Below are positions 1 to 7,992 of a stretch of 64,000 nt of DNA, piece after piece; within the stretch, counting starts at the first letter, position 1; each line of letters opens with the position of its first letter. The notes under the pieces are model-generated. The model saw only the letters and a program-made list of their open reading frames with translations, did no database searches and was not told the DNA's origin. Origin of the DNA: Pseudomonas sp. NFIX28 (GTDB taxonomy: Bacteria; Pseudomonadota; Gammaproteobacteria; Pseudomonadales; Pseudomonadaceae); NCBI RefSeq assembly GCF_900107395.1, contig NZ_FNPW01000008.1, positions 62,001 through 126,000 on the forward strand. Reading direction: 5' to 3'. The translations under genes and the position numbers were made by a program.

Positions 1-276
1 CTGGGCCTCGCGCAATTGCAGCTTGAGGCGCTGGTTTTCCTGGCGCAGGCGGCCCAACTGGGCGCTTTCGCGCTCGCCGTCGGCAGCCTGCAATTGCCGG
101 GTCAGTTCTTCGCGTTGGCGCTCGCTGTCTTTCAGGCGCTGCTGCAATTCACTGATCTGGCTGCCGGCGCTCAGCGACAAGGGCGTCGAATACCCGGCGT
201 CCGTGGTTTCTTCGGCAGAGGCGCTCGCCCCGATCGTTAACATGACCAACAACAGGCACAACAGACCTTGGCGCAT
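1..276 (-). CDS. exported coiled-coil protein, N-terminal part only
   Basis: The gene runs off the left edge, so only its first 92 codons are visible. The ATG lies behind a good AGGAGT ribosome site. Residues 1 to about 21 look like a Sec signal peptide (MRQG, a run of Leu/Val, then ASASA before EETTD). From about residue 40 the chain is rich in Gln, Glu, Arg and Leu in heptad-like spacing (ISELQQRLKDSE, LRQENQRLKLQL), which predicts a coiled coil in the periplasm or at the inner membrane. Nothing catalytic is visible. Similar Pseudomonas proteins are often mis-annotated as a translation initiation factor, which this N-terminus does not support. Function unknown. Confidence 0.7.
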   Translation of the reverse strand, partial: MRQGLLCLLLVMLTIGASASAEETTDAGYSTPLSLSAGSQISELQQRLKDSERQREELTRQLQAADGERESAQLGRLRQENQRLKLQLREAQ

Positions 277-385
277 CGGAACTCCTGATTCCAATCGAGT
301 GTTGGGCAAGTTGTCGGCAGTCAAACGAGAATAATGAGCGATTGAGAGCACGATGAACCGATAAGGTTCACCGCGCGGGGAGGAT

Positions 386-685
386 CTACGGCAGGACTTG
401 CTTGAACGGCTTGACCAGAACACTGGCATAGACGCCGGCGGCAATATAGGGATCGGCATCGGCCCAGGCCTGGGCGGCGCTCAGCGAGTCGAATTCGGCG
501 ACGATCAGGCTGCCGGTGAAACCCGCGGCGCCAGGATCATTGCTGTCGACGGCAGGGTGCGGCCCGGCCAGTACCACGCGACCTTCGGCCTTGAGCTGCT
601 GCAACCGCTCCAGATGCGCCGGGCGGGCGGCCAGGCGGTTTTCCAGGGAGTTGGCGACGTCTGTAGCAATGATTGCGTAAAGCAT
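386..685 (-). CDS. yciI: YciI family protein
   Basis: This 99-residue protein matches the small YciI family (ferredoxin-like alpha/beta fold) along its whole length. It begins MLYAIIATD and carries the conserved His/Asp elements of the family, including RPAHLERLQ and the AGPHPAVDS stretch. Family members resemble muconolactone isomerase-like folds, and the biochemical role in most bacteria is not settled. The gene starts one base after the yciB stop on the same strand, so the two are co-transcribed, as in many gammaproteobacteria. Confidence 0.9.
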   Translation of the reverse strand: MLYAIIATDVANSLENRLAARPAHLERLQQLKAEGRVVLAGPHPAVDSNDPGAAGFTGSLIVAEFDSLSAAQAWADADPYIAAGVYASVLVKPFKQVLP

Positions 686-686
686 G

Positions 687-1283
687 TCAGTCCTCGGTTT
701 TCGACGTGGTGGGTTCGGTGTCGTGGAGATGGCGCGACAGGTAGACGCCCTGGCCGACCAGGAACAGCACGGTCATGCCCAGGCTGCCGAAGACTTTGAA
801 GTCGACCCAGATGCTCTGGAAGGTGAAGGCCACGAACAGGTTGGCGGCGCCGCAGAACAGGAAGAAGGCGATCCAGGCGATGTTCAGGCGGGTCCAGACC
901 GGATCCGGCAGGCTCAGCGCGTGGCCCATGATGCGCTTGATCAGCAGGCGGTCGCCGATGAAATGGCTGCCGATAAAGGCCAGGGCGAACAACCAGTTGA
1001 CCACCGGCGCCTTCCATTTAAGGAAGGTTTCGCTGTGGAAGGCCAGGGTCAGGCTGCCGAACACCAGGCAGGCGACCAGGGTCAGCCACTGGCTCTTCTC
1101 CAGCTTGCGCTGGGAGATGAACAGCGCGCCATAGACCACCAGGGAACTGATGATCAGCACCGCCGTGGCGCTGTAGATACCGCCTACGGTCAATTGCTGA
1201 CCGGCAATGTCGACGACTCGGGGATCGATTTTGTAGACGATGAAAAACAGGAACAGCGGGATGAAGTCGATGAATTGTTTCAC
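687..1283 (-). CDS. yciB: inner-membrane septation protein YciB (IspZ family)
   Basis: The 198-residue protein is very hydrophobic, with about five or six membrane segments. It has the family start [17 protein letters not shown], the central [13 protein letters not shown] loop and the [10 protein letters not shown] segment near the C-terminus. YciB/IspZ is an inner-membrane protein linked to envelope integrity and septation. I chose the GTG at 1281-1283 because the protein then starts exactly where the family does; the upstream extension of the open frame is not family-like. The gene is followed immediately by yciI. Confidence 0.88.
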   Translation of the reverse strand: MKQFIDFIPLFLFFIVYKIDPRVVDIAGQQLTVGGIYSATAVLIISSLVVYGALFISQRKLEKSQWLTLVACLVFGSLTLAFHSETFLKWKAPVVNWLFALAFIGSHFIGDRLLIKRIMGHALSLPDPVWTRLNIAWIAFFLFCGAANLFVAFTFQSIWVDFKVFGSLGMTVLFLVGQGVYLSRHLHDTEPTTSKTED

Positions 1284-1370
1284 AGTGGCAGCCAGAAGCA
1301 GGATGTGCCGGCATAATAACAAACATCCATGGCAGCGAAAGCGCCAGCTGACTCGAGGTTGAACAGTCCC

Positions 1371-2234
1371 GTGAATGTTGATTTGCACTGCCACAGCACG
1401 GCCTCCGACGGCGCCCTGGCGCCCGCGGCTCTGGTTGCGCGTGCGTTCGAGAAAGGCGTGCGAGTCCTGGCCCTGACCGATCATGACACCCTGGAAGGCC
1501 TCGACGAGGCCCGCCTCGCCGCGCAGGAACTGGGCATGCAACTGGTCAATGGCGTCGAATTGTCCTGCACCTGGGGTGGGGCGACCATTCATGTGCTGGG
1601 TTACGGCTTCGACGTCAATGCGCCGTCATTGGTCGAGGCCATCGGCAAATTGCACGATGGCCGTTGGCTACGGTCCGAAGAAATAAGCCGCAAGCTCGCG
1701 CTCAAAGGCATGCCGGGCGCCCTCGAAGGGGCCCGGGCGATCCAGCAGGAGCTGGGCGACAGCGGCAATGCGCCGGCGCGGCCGCATTTTGCCGATTACC
1801 TGGTGCGCGCCGGTTTCGTGAAGGACCGCGCCGAGGCTTTTCGCAAGTGGCTGGGGGCCGGCAAGCTGGGTGACGTCAAGCAGCATTGGCCGACCCTCGA
1901 GGAAACCGTCGAGACGCTGCGCGCGGCGGGTGCCTGGGTCAGCCTGGCGCATCCCTGGCATTACGATTTCACTCGCAGCAAACGTCGCCGCCTGATTGCC
2001 GACTATATTCAAGCAGGTGGCCACGCGATCGAGGTGGTCAACGGCCATCAACCCGCCGAGCAGGTGGGCAGCCTGGCCATCCTTGCTCGGGAGTTCGGTC
2101 TGCTGGTGAGTGCCGGCAGTGATTTTCATGGCCCTGGGGGCTGGTCCGAGATAGGCGAATATCGCCCGGTTCCGGAGGATCTGCCGCCACTTTGGTGTCG
2201 GTTCAAACATGAGCCAATTATTGCCGCCGTCTGA
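1371..2234 (+). CDS. PHP-domain phosphatase/exonuclease, RNase AM type (YciV)
   Basis: The protein has the PHP metal-binding motifs in order: [11 protein letters not shown] at the N-terminus, LTDHDT, the Glu of [13 protein letters not shown], and [10 protein letters not shown] near the end. Members act as 3',5'-nucleoside bisphosphate phosphatases and as 5'-3' exoribonucleases maturing rRNA 5' ends in E. coli (RNase AM, gene rnm/yciV). I place the start at the GTG at 1371, because homologues begin at the metal-binding strand (NVDLHCHS). An in-frame ATG at 1329 has no ribosome site and adds a non-conserved tail. The yciO-type gene follows closely, as in E. coli. Confidence 0.85.
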   Translation: MNVDLHCHSTASDGALAPAALVARAFEKGVRVLALTDHDTLEGLDEARLAAQELGMQLVNGVELSCTWGGATIHVLGYGFDVNAPSLVEAIGKLHDGRWLRSEEISRKLALKGMPGALEGARAIQQELGDSGNAPARPHFADYLVRAGFVKDRAEAFRKWLGAGKLGDVKQHWPTLEETVETLRAAGAWVSLAHPWHYDFTRSKRRRLIADYIQAGGHAIEVVNGHQPAEQVGSLAILAREFGLLVSAGSDFHGPGGWSEIGEYRPVPEDLPPLWCRFKHEPIIAAV

Positions 2235-2247
2235 ACAGGTAGAGAAT

Positions 2248-2877
2248 GTGAGTCAATTTTTCCAGATTCATCCGGAAAACCCGCAACTGCGCCTGATCAA
2301 ACAGGCTGTCGAAATCATCCGCTCGGGTGGCGTGGTGATCTATCCGACGGACTCGTCCTACGCCATTGGCTGCCAGATCGGCGACAAGAACGCGGTCGAG
2401 CGTGTGCGGCGTCTGCGCCAGCTGGATGACAAACACAACTTTGCGCTGATCTGCAGCGACCTGTCGCAGCTGGGCCTGTTCGCCAAGATCGATACCGGCA
2501 CCTTTCGCTTGCTCAAGGCCCATCTGCCCGGGCCTTACACCTTTATTCTCAACGCCACCCGCGAAGTGCCGCGGTTGTTGCTGCACCCCAAGAAACGCAC
2601 CATCGGCCTGCGGGTGCCGAGCCATCCGATTGCCCTGGCCCTGCTGGCCGAGCTCGGCGAGCCGCTGATGAGCGTCAGCCTGATCATGCCCGGCGAAACC
2701 GAGCCGATGAGCGATCCTTACGAAATGCGCCAACTGCTCGAGCATCAGGTCGACCTGATCATCGATGGCGGTTTTGGCGGCATCAAGGCCTCCACCGTGA
2801 TCAACCTGGCCGATGGCGAGCCGGAAGTGATCCGCGTCGGCTGCGGCGACCCGGCCCCCTTCATGGTCGAGGCCTAG
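2248..2877 (+). CDS. yciO: Sua5/YciO/YrdC family protein (YciO type)
   Basis: About 209 residues closely match E. coli YciO (MSQFF.IHP.NPQ start, GGVVIYPTDSSYAIGC, the KHNFALIC loop, PGPYTFIL and the RVPSHP motif). The fold binds ATP and threonine/bicarbonate to make threonylcarbamoyl-AMP for tRNA t6A. YciO is the weaker paralogue of TsaC, so its physiological role is less certain. The GTG at 2248 gives the family N-terminus and has an AGGTAGAG ribosome site. An ATG at 2209 would overlap the PHP gene by 26 bases. The gene ends directly before scpA. Confidence 0.85.
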   Translation: MSQFFQIHPENPQLRLIKQAVEIIRSGGVVIYPTDSSYAIGCQIGDKNAVERVRRLRQLDDKHNFALICSDLSQLGLFAKIDTGTFRLLKAHLPGPYTFILNATREVPRLLLHPKKRTIGLRVPSHPIALALLAELGEPLMSVSLIMPGETEPMSDPYEMRQLLEHQVDLIIDGGFGGIKASTVINLADGEPEVIRVGCGDPAPFMVEA

Positions 2878-3696
2878 ATGTCTGCAGTGGAACACGTTGA
2901 CGACCAGGCCGGAGCGCAGCAGGAGCTGCCCTTCGCGATGGTCTATGGCCAGGCGGTCATGGAAATGCCGCTGGACCTGTATATCCCGCCGGACGCCCTG
3001 GAGGTCTTTCTCGAAGCCTTCGAAGGCCCGCTGGACCTGCTGCTGTACCTGATCCGCAAGCAGAACATCGACATCCTCGACATCCCGGTGGCGGAAATCA
3101 CTCGCCAGTACATGGGCTATGTCGAACTGATGCAGTCGGTGCGCCTGGAACTGGCCGCCGAATACCTGGTGATGGCGGCCATGCTGGCCGAGATCAAGTC
3201 GCGCATGCTGTTGCCGCGTTCGGCCGAGGTGGAAGAGGAAGAGGAAGACCCGCGTGCCGAGTTGATCCGGCGCTTGCAGGAATACGAGCGTTTCAAGGCC
3301 GCCGCCGAAGGGATCGATGGCCTGAGCCGGGTCGGTCGCGACGTCATCGTGCCCAAGCTCGACGCGCCGGAGGCCCGGGCGCGCAAGCTGTTGCCGGATG
3401 TCGCCCTGGAAGAGGTGCTGATGTCCATGGCCGAGGTGCTGCGCCGTGGCGACATGTTCGAAAGCCATCAGGTCAGCCGCGAGGCGCTGTCCACCCGCGA
3501 ACGCATGAGCGATGTGCTGGAGCGCCTCAAGGGCGGCGGGTTTGTGCCTTTTGTCGAGCTGTTCACCGCGGAGGAGGGGCGCCTGGGAGTCGTCGTGACC
3601 TTCATGGCGATCCTCGAGCTGGTCAAGGAATCCCTGGTCGAGCTGGTACAGAATGAGCCTTTCGCGGCTATCCACGTGCGGGCGCGAGCCGAATAA
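2878..3696 (+). CDS. scpA: segregation and condensation protein A
   Basis: ScpA is the kleisin that bridges the heads of the SMC dimer; with ScpB it helps condense and segregate the chromosome. The 272-residue protein has the kleisin N-terminal domain (FEGPLDLLLYLIRKQNIDILDIP), an acidic linker (EEEEEDPRAELIRRLQEYERFK) and a C-terminal winged-helix end (FVELFTAEEGRLGVVVTFMAILELVKE). The start follows the yciO stop with no gap. scpB follows 12 bases after its stop, so these genes form one operon. Confidence 0.95.
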   Translation: MSAVEHVDDQAGAQQELPFAMVYGQAVMEMPLDLYIPPDALEVFLEAFEGPLDLLLYLIRKQNIDILDIPVAEITRQYMGYVELMQSVRLELAAEYLVMAAMLAEIKSRMLLPRSAEVEEEEEDPRAELIRRLQEYERFKAAAEGIDGLSRVGRDVIVPKLDAPEARARKLLPDVALEEVLMSMAEVLRRGDMFESHQVSREALSTRERMSDVLERLKGGGFVPFVELFTAEEGRLGVVVTFMAILELVKESLVELVQNEPFAAIHVRARAE

Positions 3697-3708
3697 CGAG
3701 CTGAAACA

Positions 3709-4770
3709 ATGAATCTGACTGAACCCCGCGAGCTGGCGCCACTGCTTGAAGCTTTTCTGTTGGCCTCGGGAAAACCGCAATCCATGGAACGCCTGTTCGA
3801 GCTCTTCGAGGACGGCGAGCGGCCGGACCCCGCGGTCTTCAAGAAAGCGCTGGCGATTCTTGGCAAGTCCTGCGAGGGGCGGGCCTTTGAACTCAAGGAA
3901 GTAGCCTCCGGTTATCGCCTGCAGGTGCGGGAAAAGTTCGCGCCCTGGGTCGGCCGTTTGTGGGAAGAACGGCCCCAGCGTTATTCCCGGGCGATGCTGG
4001 AAACCCTGGCGTTGATTGCCTACCGCCAGCCGATCACCCGGGGCGAAATCGAGGATGTGCGGGGCGTGGCGGTCAACAGCCAGATCGTCAAGACCTTGCT
4101 CGAGCGCGAGTGGATTCGCGTGGTCGGCTACCGTGACGTGCCAGGCAAGCCGGCGATGTTCGCCACCACCAAGGCGTTTCTCGATCATTTCAACCTGCAG
4201 AACCTCGACGACCTACCGCCGCTGGCCGAGCTGCGCGAAATCGAAACCGAGCCGGTCCTCGACTTCGACGACGCACCGGTGCCTGCCAGCCTGCAAGCTT
4301 TGGCCGACGCCAGCGCCGAGCCGGAAGAGCCCAAGGAAGAAACCAGTTTCCACACCTTGCTGCTGGAACTGGATTCGATGGAAGAGGGCATCAAGACCGA
4401 TTTCGACGATCTGCACCGCGACGGCGCGGTCGAGTCGCCCGCAGGCGACCTCGCCGTAGGCGCCGAGGGCGCTGCCGGATTCGATCCCGCAGCCGAAACT
4501 CCTGTCGAAGCCGAAGCCGAAGCCGAAGCCGAAGCCGAAGCCGAAGCCGAAGCCGACGCGCAAGCGCAAGCCGAGCCCGAAGCGGGCGCGGGCGACGAAC
4601 AGGAGCAGGCCGAGGAGGATGTGCTAGGCGTCGCCGAAGCCCGGGCCAAGCTGCTGGCCGCCGTAGCGGCGCTGGAGCCTCCTGCGCCGCAGCTGAGCGA
4701 TGAAGAGGCCGAGGCGCTGGCGCTGGCCGAGGCCATCGAAAACGAAAGACGCCTGCTCGAAGACGACTGA
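3709..4770 (+). CDS. scpB: segregation and condensation protein B with long acidic tail
   Basis: Residues 1 to about 170 are a normal ScpB with two winged helices (LLEAFLLASGKPQSMERLFELF; ETLALIAYRQPITRGEIEDVRGV; LLEREWIRVVGYRDVPGKPAMFATTKAFLDHF). From about residue 175 to 353 there is a long Glu/Ala-rich tail, nearly as long as the core, whereas many ScpB proteins are only about 200 residues. The tail contains a tandem GAAGCC codon repeat (4507-4554). The tail is probably disordered. The protein partners ScpA in the SMC complex. Confidence 0.93.
   Translation: MNLTEPRELAPLLEAFLLASGKPQSMERLFELFEDGERPDPAVFKKALAILGKSCEGRAFELKEVASGYRLQVREKFAPWVGRLWEERPQRYSRAMLETLALIAYRQPITRGEIEDVRGVAVNSQIVKTLLEREWIRVVGYRDVPGKPAMFATTKAFLDHFNLQNLDDLPPLAELREIETEPVLDFDDAPVPASLQALADASAEPEEPKEETSFHTLLLELDSMEEGIKTDFDDLHRDGAVESPAGDLAVGAEGAAGFDPAAETPVEAEAEAEAEAEAEAEADAQAQAEPEAGAGDEQEQAEEDVLGVAEARAKLLAAVAALEPPAPQLSDEEAEALALAEAIENERRLLEDD
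4507..4554 (+). repeat. hexanucleotide (GAAGCC)8 repeat inside scpB
   Basis: Eight perfect, uninterrupted copies of GAAGCC encode (Glu-Ala)8 in the ScpB tail. The unit is a multiple of three, so slipped-strand changes would alter tail length without a frameshift. Confidence 0.95.
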
Positions 4771-4800
4771 ACCCCGCCCGCTCCTACGGGGGGCGACAAG

Positions 4801-4844
4801 GGTGGCGCTGTCACCGGCCAGCGGAAAAACCGCTGGGCCGCCAC
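4801..4844 (+). other. hairpin after scpB (possible weak terminator)
   Basis: CCAGCGG at 4818-4824 pairs with CCGCTGG at 4830-4836 across an AAAAA loop, and the flanking GGTGGC/GCCGCCAC can extend the stem. There is no T-run, so intrinsic termination is uncertain. The rest of 4771-4984 shows no gene and should hold the rluB promoter. Confidence 0.45.
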
Positions 4845-4984
4845 TTATCGACTAGTCTCTGATGCGCAACCGGCGCCATGAGCGTATGATTCGCGACCCC
4901 TTTGGCGAACCCTTCGCCACAAGATCTGTTTTTACTACCGTTCAGGCCGCTCAAGCCTGAATCGACACACCGGGAGGTGCCCAG

Positions 4985-6199
4985 ATGAGTGAAGATCAGC
5001 AAGACCACCAGGAAATTGGCCCCGCAGGCGAAAAACTGCAGAAAGTCCTCGCCCGTATCGGCGTCGGCTCGCGCCGTGACGTGGAGTCCTGGATCAGCCA
5101 GGGCCGGATCAAGGTCAATGGCAAAGAAGCCACCCTTGGCCTGCGCGTCGACCTGCATGACGCCATTTCCATCGATGGCAAGGTCATCAAGCGCGAAGAG
5201 GCGTCCGAATCGGTCCGCCGCGTGATCATGTACAACAAGCCCGACGGCGAAATCTGCACCCGCGACGACCCGGAAGGCCGTCCGACCGTGTTCGACAAGC
5301 TGCCGCGTCCGCGAGAAGGCCGCTGGATCAATATCGGTCGCCTCGACATCAACACCACCGGTCTGCTGATGTTCACCACCGACGGTGAGCTGGCCAACCG
5401 ACTGATGCACCCGTCCTATGAAATGGACCGTGAATACGCGGTACGTGTGCGTGGCGAAGTCGACGACGAGATGATCGAGCGCCTGAAAGCCGGCGTGATG
5501 CTCGAAGACGGCCCGGCCAAGTTCACCGACATCCAGCAAGCGCCGGGTGGCGAAGGCTTCAACCATTGGTACCACTGCGTGGTGATGGAAGGCCGTAACC
5601 GCGAAGTGCGTCGCCTGTGGGAATCCCAGGGCCTGGTGGTCAGCCGTCTGAAGCGCGTGCGTTTCGGCCCGGTGTTCCTCAACTCCGACCTGCCGATGGG
5701 CCGCTGGCGCGAAATGAGCCAGTACGAAGTGGACGTCCTCAGCGCCGAGGTCGGCCTGACTCCGGTGGCGATGCCGCAACTCAACGCCAAGAGCAAGGAC
5801 AAGCTGGAGCGCATGCAGCGTAAATCCTCGCGCCCGGTGGGCAAGAGCGAGCGCGTGCGCACCCTGCGTCCGGCCCATGGCGCGTCAGCTGCCGGTGCTC
5901 CACGGCCGTCGCGCGAGCCGCAGATCGAAGGCGAGCGTCCGGGCCGCAAGCCTGCACCGCGCCAGGATGGCGAGCGTGCTCCACGGGCGCCGCGTCCGGC
6001 TGCCGGCCGTGGCGAGTCGGGCCGCGGTACGCCAGTGGCGGATCGTCCGAGCGACACCAAGCGCCCGGCCAAGCCAGCGCCGAAGTCCAAGCGTCCAGGC
6101 ATTGTCCTGGTCGACAAGGACGCGCCGTCGGGCAAGCGCCGTGGCGCTCCGGCCGGTTCCGGCCAGCGTCCGGGTTTCGGTCGCCGCAAGCCTGAGTAA
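4985..6199 (+). CDS. rluB: 23S rRNA pseudouridine(2605) synthase RluB
   Basis: The 404-residue protein has an N-terminal S4 RNA-binding domain (KLQKVLARIGVGSRRDVESWI), then the RsuA/RluB catalytic domain with the GRLDINTTGLLMFTTDG motif holding the catalytic Asp, and the family pattern EGRNREVRRLWE. It isomerises U2605 of 23S rRNA. From about residue 275 the tail is long, basic and low in complexity (Arg, Pro, Lys, Gly), probably disordered and RNA-binding. The start has a GGGAGGTG ribosome site. A clear terminator follows. Confidence 0.95.
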   Translation: MSEDQQDHQEIGPAGEKLQKVLARIGVGSRRDVESWISQGRIKVNGKEATLGLRVDLHDAISIDGKVIKREEASESVRRVIMYNKPDGEICTRDDPEGRPTVFDKLPRPREGRWINIGRLDINTTGLLMFTTDGELANRLMHPSYEMDREYAVRVRGEVDDEMIERLKAGVMLEDGPAKFTDIQQAPGGEGFNHWYHCVVMEGRNREVRRLWESQGLVVSRLKRVRFGPVFLNSDLPMGRWREMSQYEVDVLSAEVGLTPVAMPQLNAKSKDKLERMQRKSSRPVGKSERVRTLRPAHGASAAGAPRPSREPQIEGERPGRKPAPRQDGERAPRAPRPAAGRGESGRGTPVADRPSDTKRPAKPAPKSKRPGIVLVDKDAPSGKRRGAPAGSGQRPGFGRRKPE

Positions 6200-6216
6200 G
6201 GGCTGAGCCGGAAAGC

Positions 6217-6250
6217 AAAAACGCCAACCTCAGGGTTGGCGTTTTTTTTT
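6217..6250 (+). terminator. rho-independent terminator after rluB
   Basis: AACGCCAACC pairs with GGTTGGCGTT around a short TCA loop and is followed by nine T residues. The A-run before the stem would let it also serve the convergent gene to its right. Confidence 0.93.
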
Positions 6251-6257
6251 GCCTTTA

Positions 6258-6286
6258 TGTAGCCGCAGGCTGCGCCAGCGGCTACA
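6258..6286. repeat. REP-type palindrome
   Basis: TGTAGCCGC (6258-6266) and GCGGCTACA (6278-6286) are perfect inverted arms of the GTAGCCGC class of Pseudomonas REP element. It lies between two converging genes. A larger relative occurs at 16776-16905. Confidence 0.75.
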
Positions 6287-6289
6287 GGG

Positions 6290-7249
6290 CTAGAACACGA
6301 AGCGCCCATCGAACACCGGCTTGTCGTCCAGCGCCAGTACTCCGCTGGCAAAGATCAGGTCCAGGTGATGGCTGCCCTTGGCCCCGCCGCCCAGCCCCAG
6401 GTGCAGGCCGCAATGGCGCTCCTCGAAGCCCGAATTACGCGCGTACAGGTCTTTTACGCCTTCGTTGGTGCCGATCCCCAGCTCCTCGATGCGCCGGTTG
6501 GACGGGTTGGCATCCAGGTATTTGTTGAAATCGTCCGCCAGCCCCGGCACGTCGGTGGCGATCCGGTTGATGGTGGAGTTCTCGATCCACAGTTCCAGCG
6601 GCGATTGCAGCACGCCGTACTTGCGCGCGAAGGGGATGGTGCCGAGGAAGGTGCCGACGAATTTCACCCGGCCATTGATGGCCTCGCTGTGGCTGGCGAT
6701 TTCCCCCGGCGCCAGGTCGTAATTGCCCACGCCATTGATGTTCGTCCACTTCTTGATGCTGTCCAGCGGTGCTTCGAAGTACGAGCCGTGGTCGTCGCGA
6801 AAGCTCAGGGTGGTGGCCTCGGACATATGGCGGATCAGGGTCGCGTTGAGCTTGGCGATACGTTGCGGCTCGACGCTGAAGGTGTCGTAGAAGTAGTCGC
6901 CGTAGTCCTTGAACAGCAGCGACTTCTTCCAGTTTTCGGCCATCACGCCCTGCAGCGCCTGGATGAATTCAGGGCCTTGCGGACGGGGCGGCGAGAGGGT
7001 GGAGGAGTCGTAGAAGAAGATGTACAGATCGCAGTCTGCAATGGCCTGGGCCAGGGCCGGGGTGGGCTCGAGGTCGAGGCGCAGGGCGGTGAAGCTAAAG
7101 GGCTCGCCGGCCTGCTCGACGATGGCGGCGCTGGTGGCGGCGTATTCGGCGGTGTGGCCGATCAGGACCTTGGCGTCCTGGCGGTCGACCAGCGCCGGGT
7201 GGTGTTCGAGGTAGTAAAGGAAATGGCGGATGGCAGCGGTGTTGTCCAT
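6290..7249 (-). CDS. M29/NicX-like metalloenzyme (aminopeptidase-T fold)
   Basis: The 319-residue protein resembles the C-terminal two thirds of M29 aminopeptidases. Visible elements are the APGEIASHSEAINGRV strand, the EELGIGTN motif, LHLGLGGG and a late SHHLDLIF (H-x-D type) motif, so the metal ligands appear kept. It is shorter than classical M29 enzymes (about 400 residues) and its first 130 residues are divergent. The same fold also occurs in the iron dioxygenase NicX, so peptidase versus oxygenase activity cannot be decided. The ATG at 7247-7249 has a strong GGGAGGA site. A 45-residue peptide gene lies 71 bases upstream on the same strand, with a perfect hairpin between, which suggests that the peptide is its substrate. 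Confidence 0.7.
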   Translation of the reverse strand: MDNTAAIRHFLYYLEHHPALVDRQDAKVLIGHTAEYAATSAAIVEQAGEPFSFTALRLDLEPTPALAQAIADCDLYIFFYDSSTLSPPRPQGPEFIQALQGVMAENWKKSLLFKDYGDYFYDTFSVEPQRIAKLNATLIRHMSEATTLSFRDDHGSYFEAPLDSIKKWTNINGVGNYDLAPGEIASHSEAINGRVKFVGTFLGTIPFARKYGVLQSPLELWIENSTINRIATDVPGLADDFNKYLDANPSNRRIEELGIGTNEGVKDLYARNSGFEERHCGLHLGLGGGAKGSHHLDLIFASGVLALDDKPVFDGRFVF

Positions 7250-7276
7250 GGATCCTCCCTGGCGGACAGCGAGTGG

Positions 7277-7310
7277 AGGCGGGGAGCGACCGCCGGGTCG
7301 CTCCCCGCCT
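7277..7310 (-). other. 15-bp perfect intercistronic hairpin
   Basis: Bases 7277-7291 and 7296-7310 are perfect inverted repeats with a 4-base loop. It sits between the small peptide gene and the metalloenzyme gene. No T-run follows on the minus strand, so it looks like a stabilising or attenuating hairpin that would leave more peptide mRNA than enzyme mRNA. Confidence 0.7.
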
Positions 7311-7320
7311 GAAGGCCTTT

Positions 7321-7458
7321 TTACAAAGGCCACATCGCCGTGCCGAACGGCACCACCGCGTCGGCCTGCATCATTTCCACCGCGGCCTCGTGGGTCGCTG
7401 CTTCAAACCAATCGTCCAGTTGCAGTTCAGTGTCCAAGTCTTTTTCCAGTGCTTGCAT
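7321..7458 (-). CDS. 45-residue acidic peptide, possible precursor peptide
   Basis: The ORF encodes 45 residues with an AGGAG ribosome site seven bases before the ATG. The N-terminal half is acidic and helical in character (MQALEKDLDTELQLDD). The C-terminal half is quite different (ADAVVPFGTAMWPL), uncharged after Asp with Pro, Gly and Trp. That leader/core-like division, the hairpin after the stop and the metalloenzyme gene behind it resemble a ribosomally made, modified peptide cassette. There is no signal peptide or membrane segment. I do not recognise the family. It could instead be a small regulatory protein. Confidence 0.6.
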   Translation of the reverse strand: MQALEKDLDTELQLDDWFEAATHEAAVEMMQADAVVPFGTAMWPL

Positions 7459-7992
7459 CGTGAATCTCCTAGATGACTTTACGGATAAAAGCAGTCGGTA
7501 AGGCGCCTCGGGCATTCCGCGGGGGAGTACTACGCGGTGCGTGAAAACCCAGGCGGCTCAACGGGGCCGCTCGGCTTGCCGGCGCATGGCCTGGCAAGTG
7601 GCTGGAAACCTAGTCCAGGGTTTTTTGAAATGCAAAAAAATAATTGAAATATTTTTATTGAACTTTTTGTTCTGTTTTTGCGTGGGAAAATTCTCAAGGA
7701 AAAACAAAAAGCTGAGCGAAAGGACAGGTTAAAAAATACCGTCCGTCAATTTGCAGTCGCCGATCGGGCTGATCTGGAGTGGAAAAAATACGTTCCGCCT
7801 TGTAAAGAATTGCTTACGAAAAAACCGCTATTGCGTCATGGAATCGGCCCTTGTCCTGCGCTGTAAGAAAAACCTTCCGACGGCCGCCGAAGATTGCCCG
7901 CCAAGGGGCGCCAAGCCGCTTGTTCCGCGGCCTCAAGGCAGGTGTCATGCAGCCCATGCCTATGTGCAGGTGCATAACAAGAAGGAGGCGCA
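7459..7992. other. 534-base stretch without a recognised gene, AT-rich centre
   Basis: Bases from about 7620 to 7860 are rich in A and T runs, unlike the GC-rich surroundings. Open frames here lack ribosome sites and Pseudomonas codon usage. The left part should hold the promoter of the minus-strand peptide gene. I see no tRNA, palindrome or terminator in it. Confidence 0.6.

Noticed and set aside
1329-1370. Upstream ATG start for the PHP-domain gene
   Set aside because: No ribosome site, and the added residues are not part of the family; the GTG at 1371 fits better.
2218-4188. 656-codon open frame on the minus strand across yciO, scpA and scpB
   Set aside because: It is antisense to three clear conserved genes, its His/Gln-rich composition is typical of a GC-rich shadow frame, and it has no ribosome site.
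6290-7249. Firm call as 2,5-dihydroxypyridine dioxygenase (NicX)
   Set aside because: Only the fold and an H-x-D motif are shared, and no nicotinate degradation genes are nearby.
7541-7732. 63-codon plus-strand ORF in the AT-rich patch
   Set aside because: No ribosome site, mixed composition across an abrupt base-content change, and no recognisable features.
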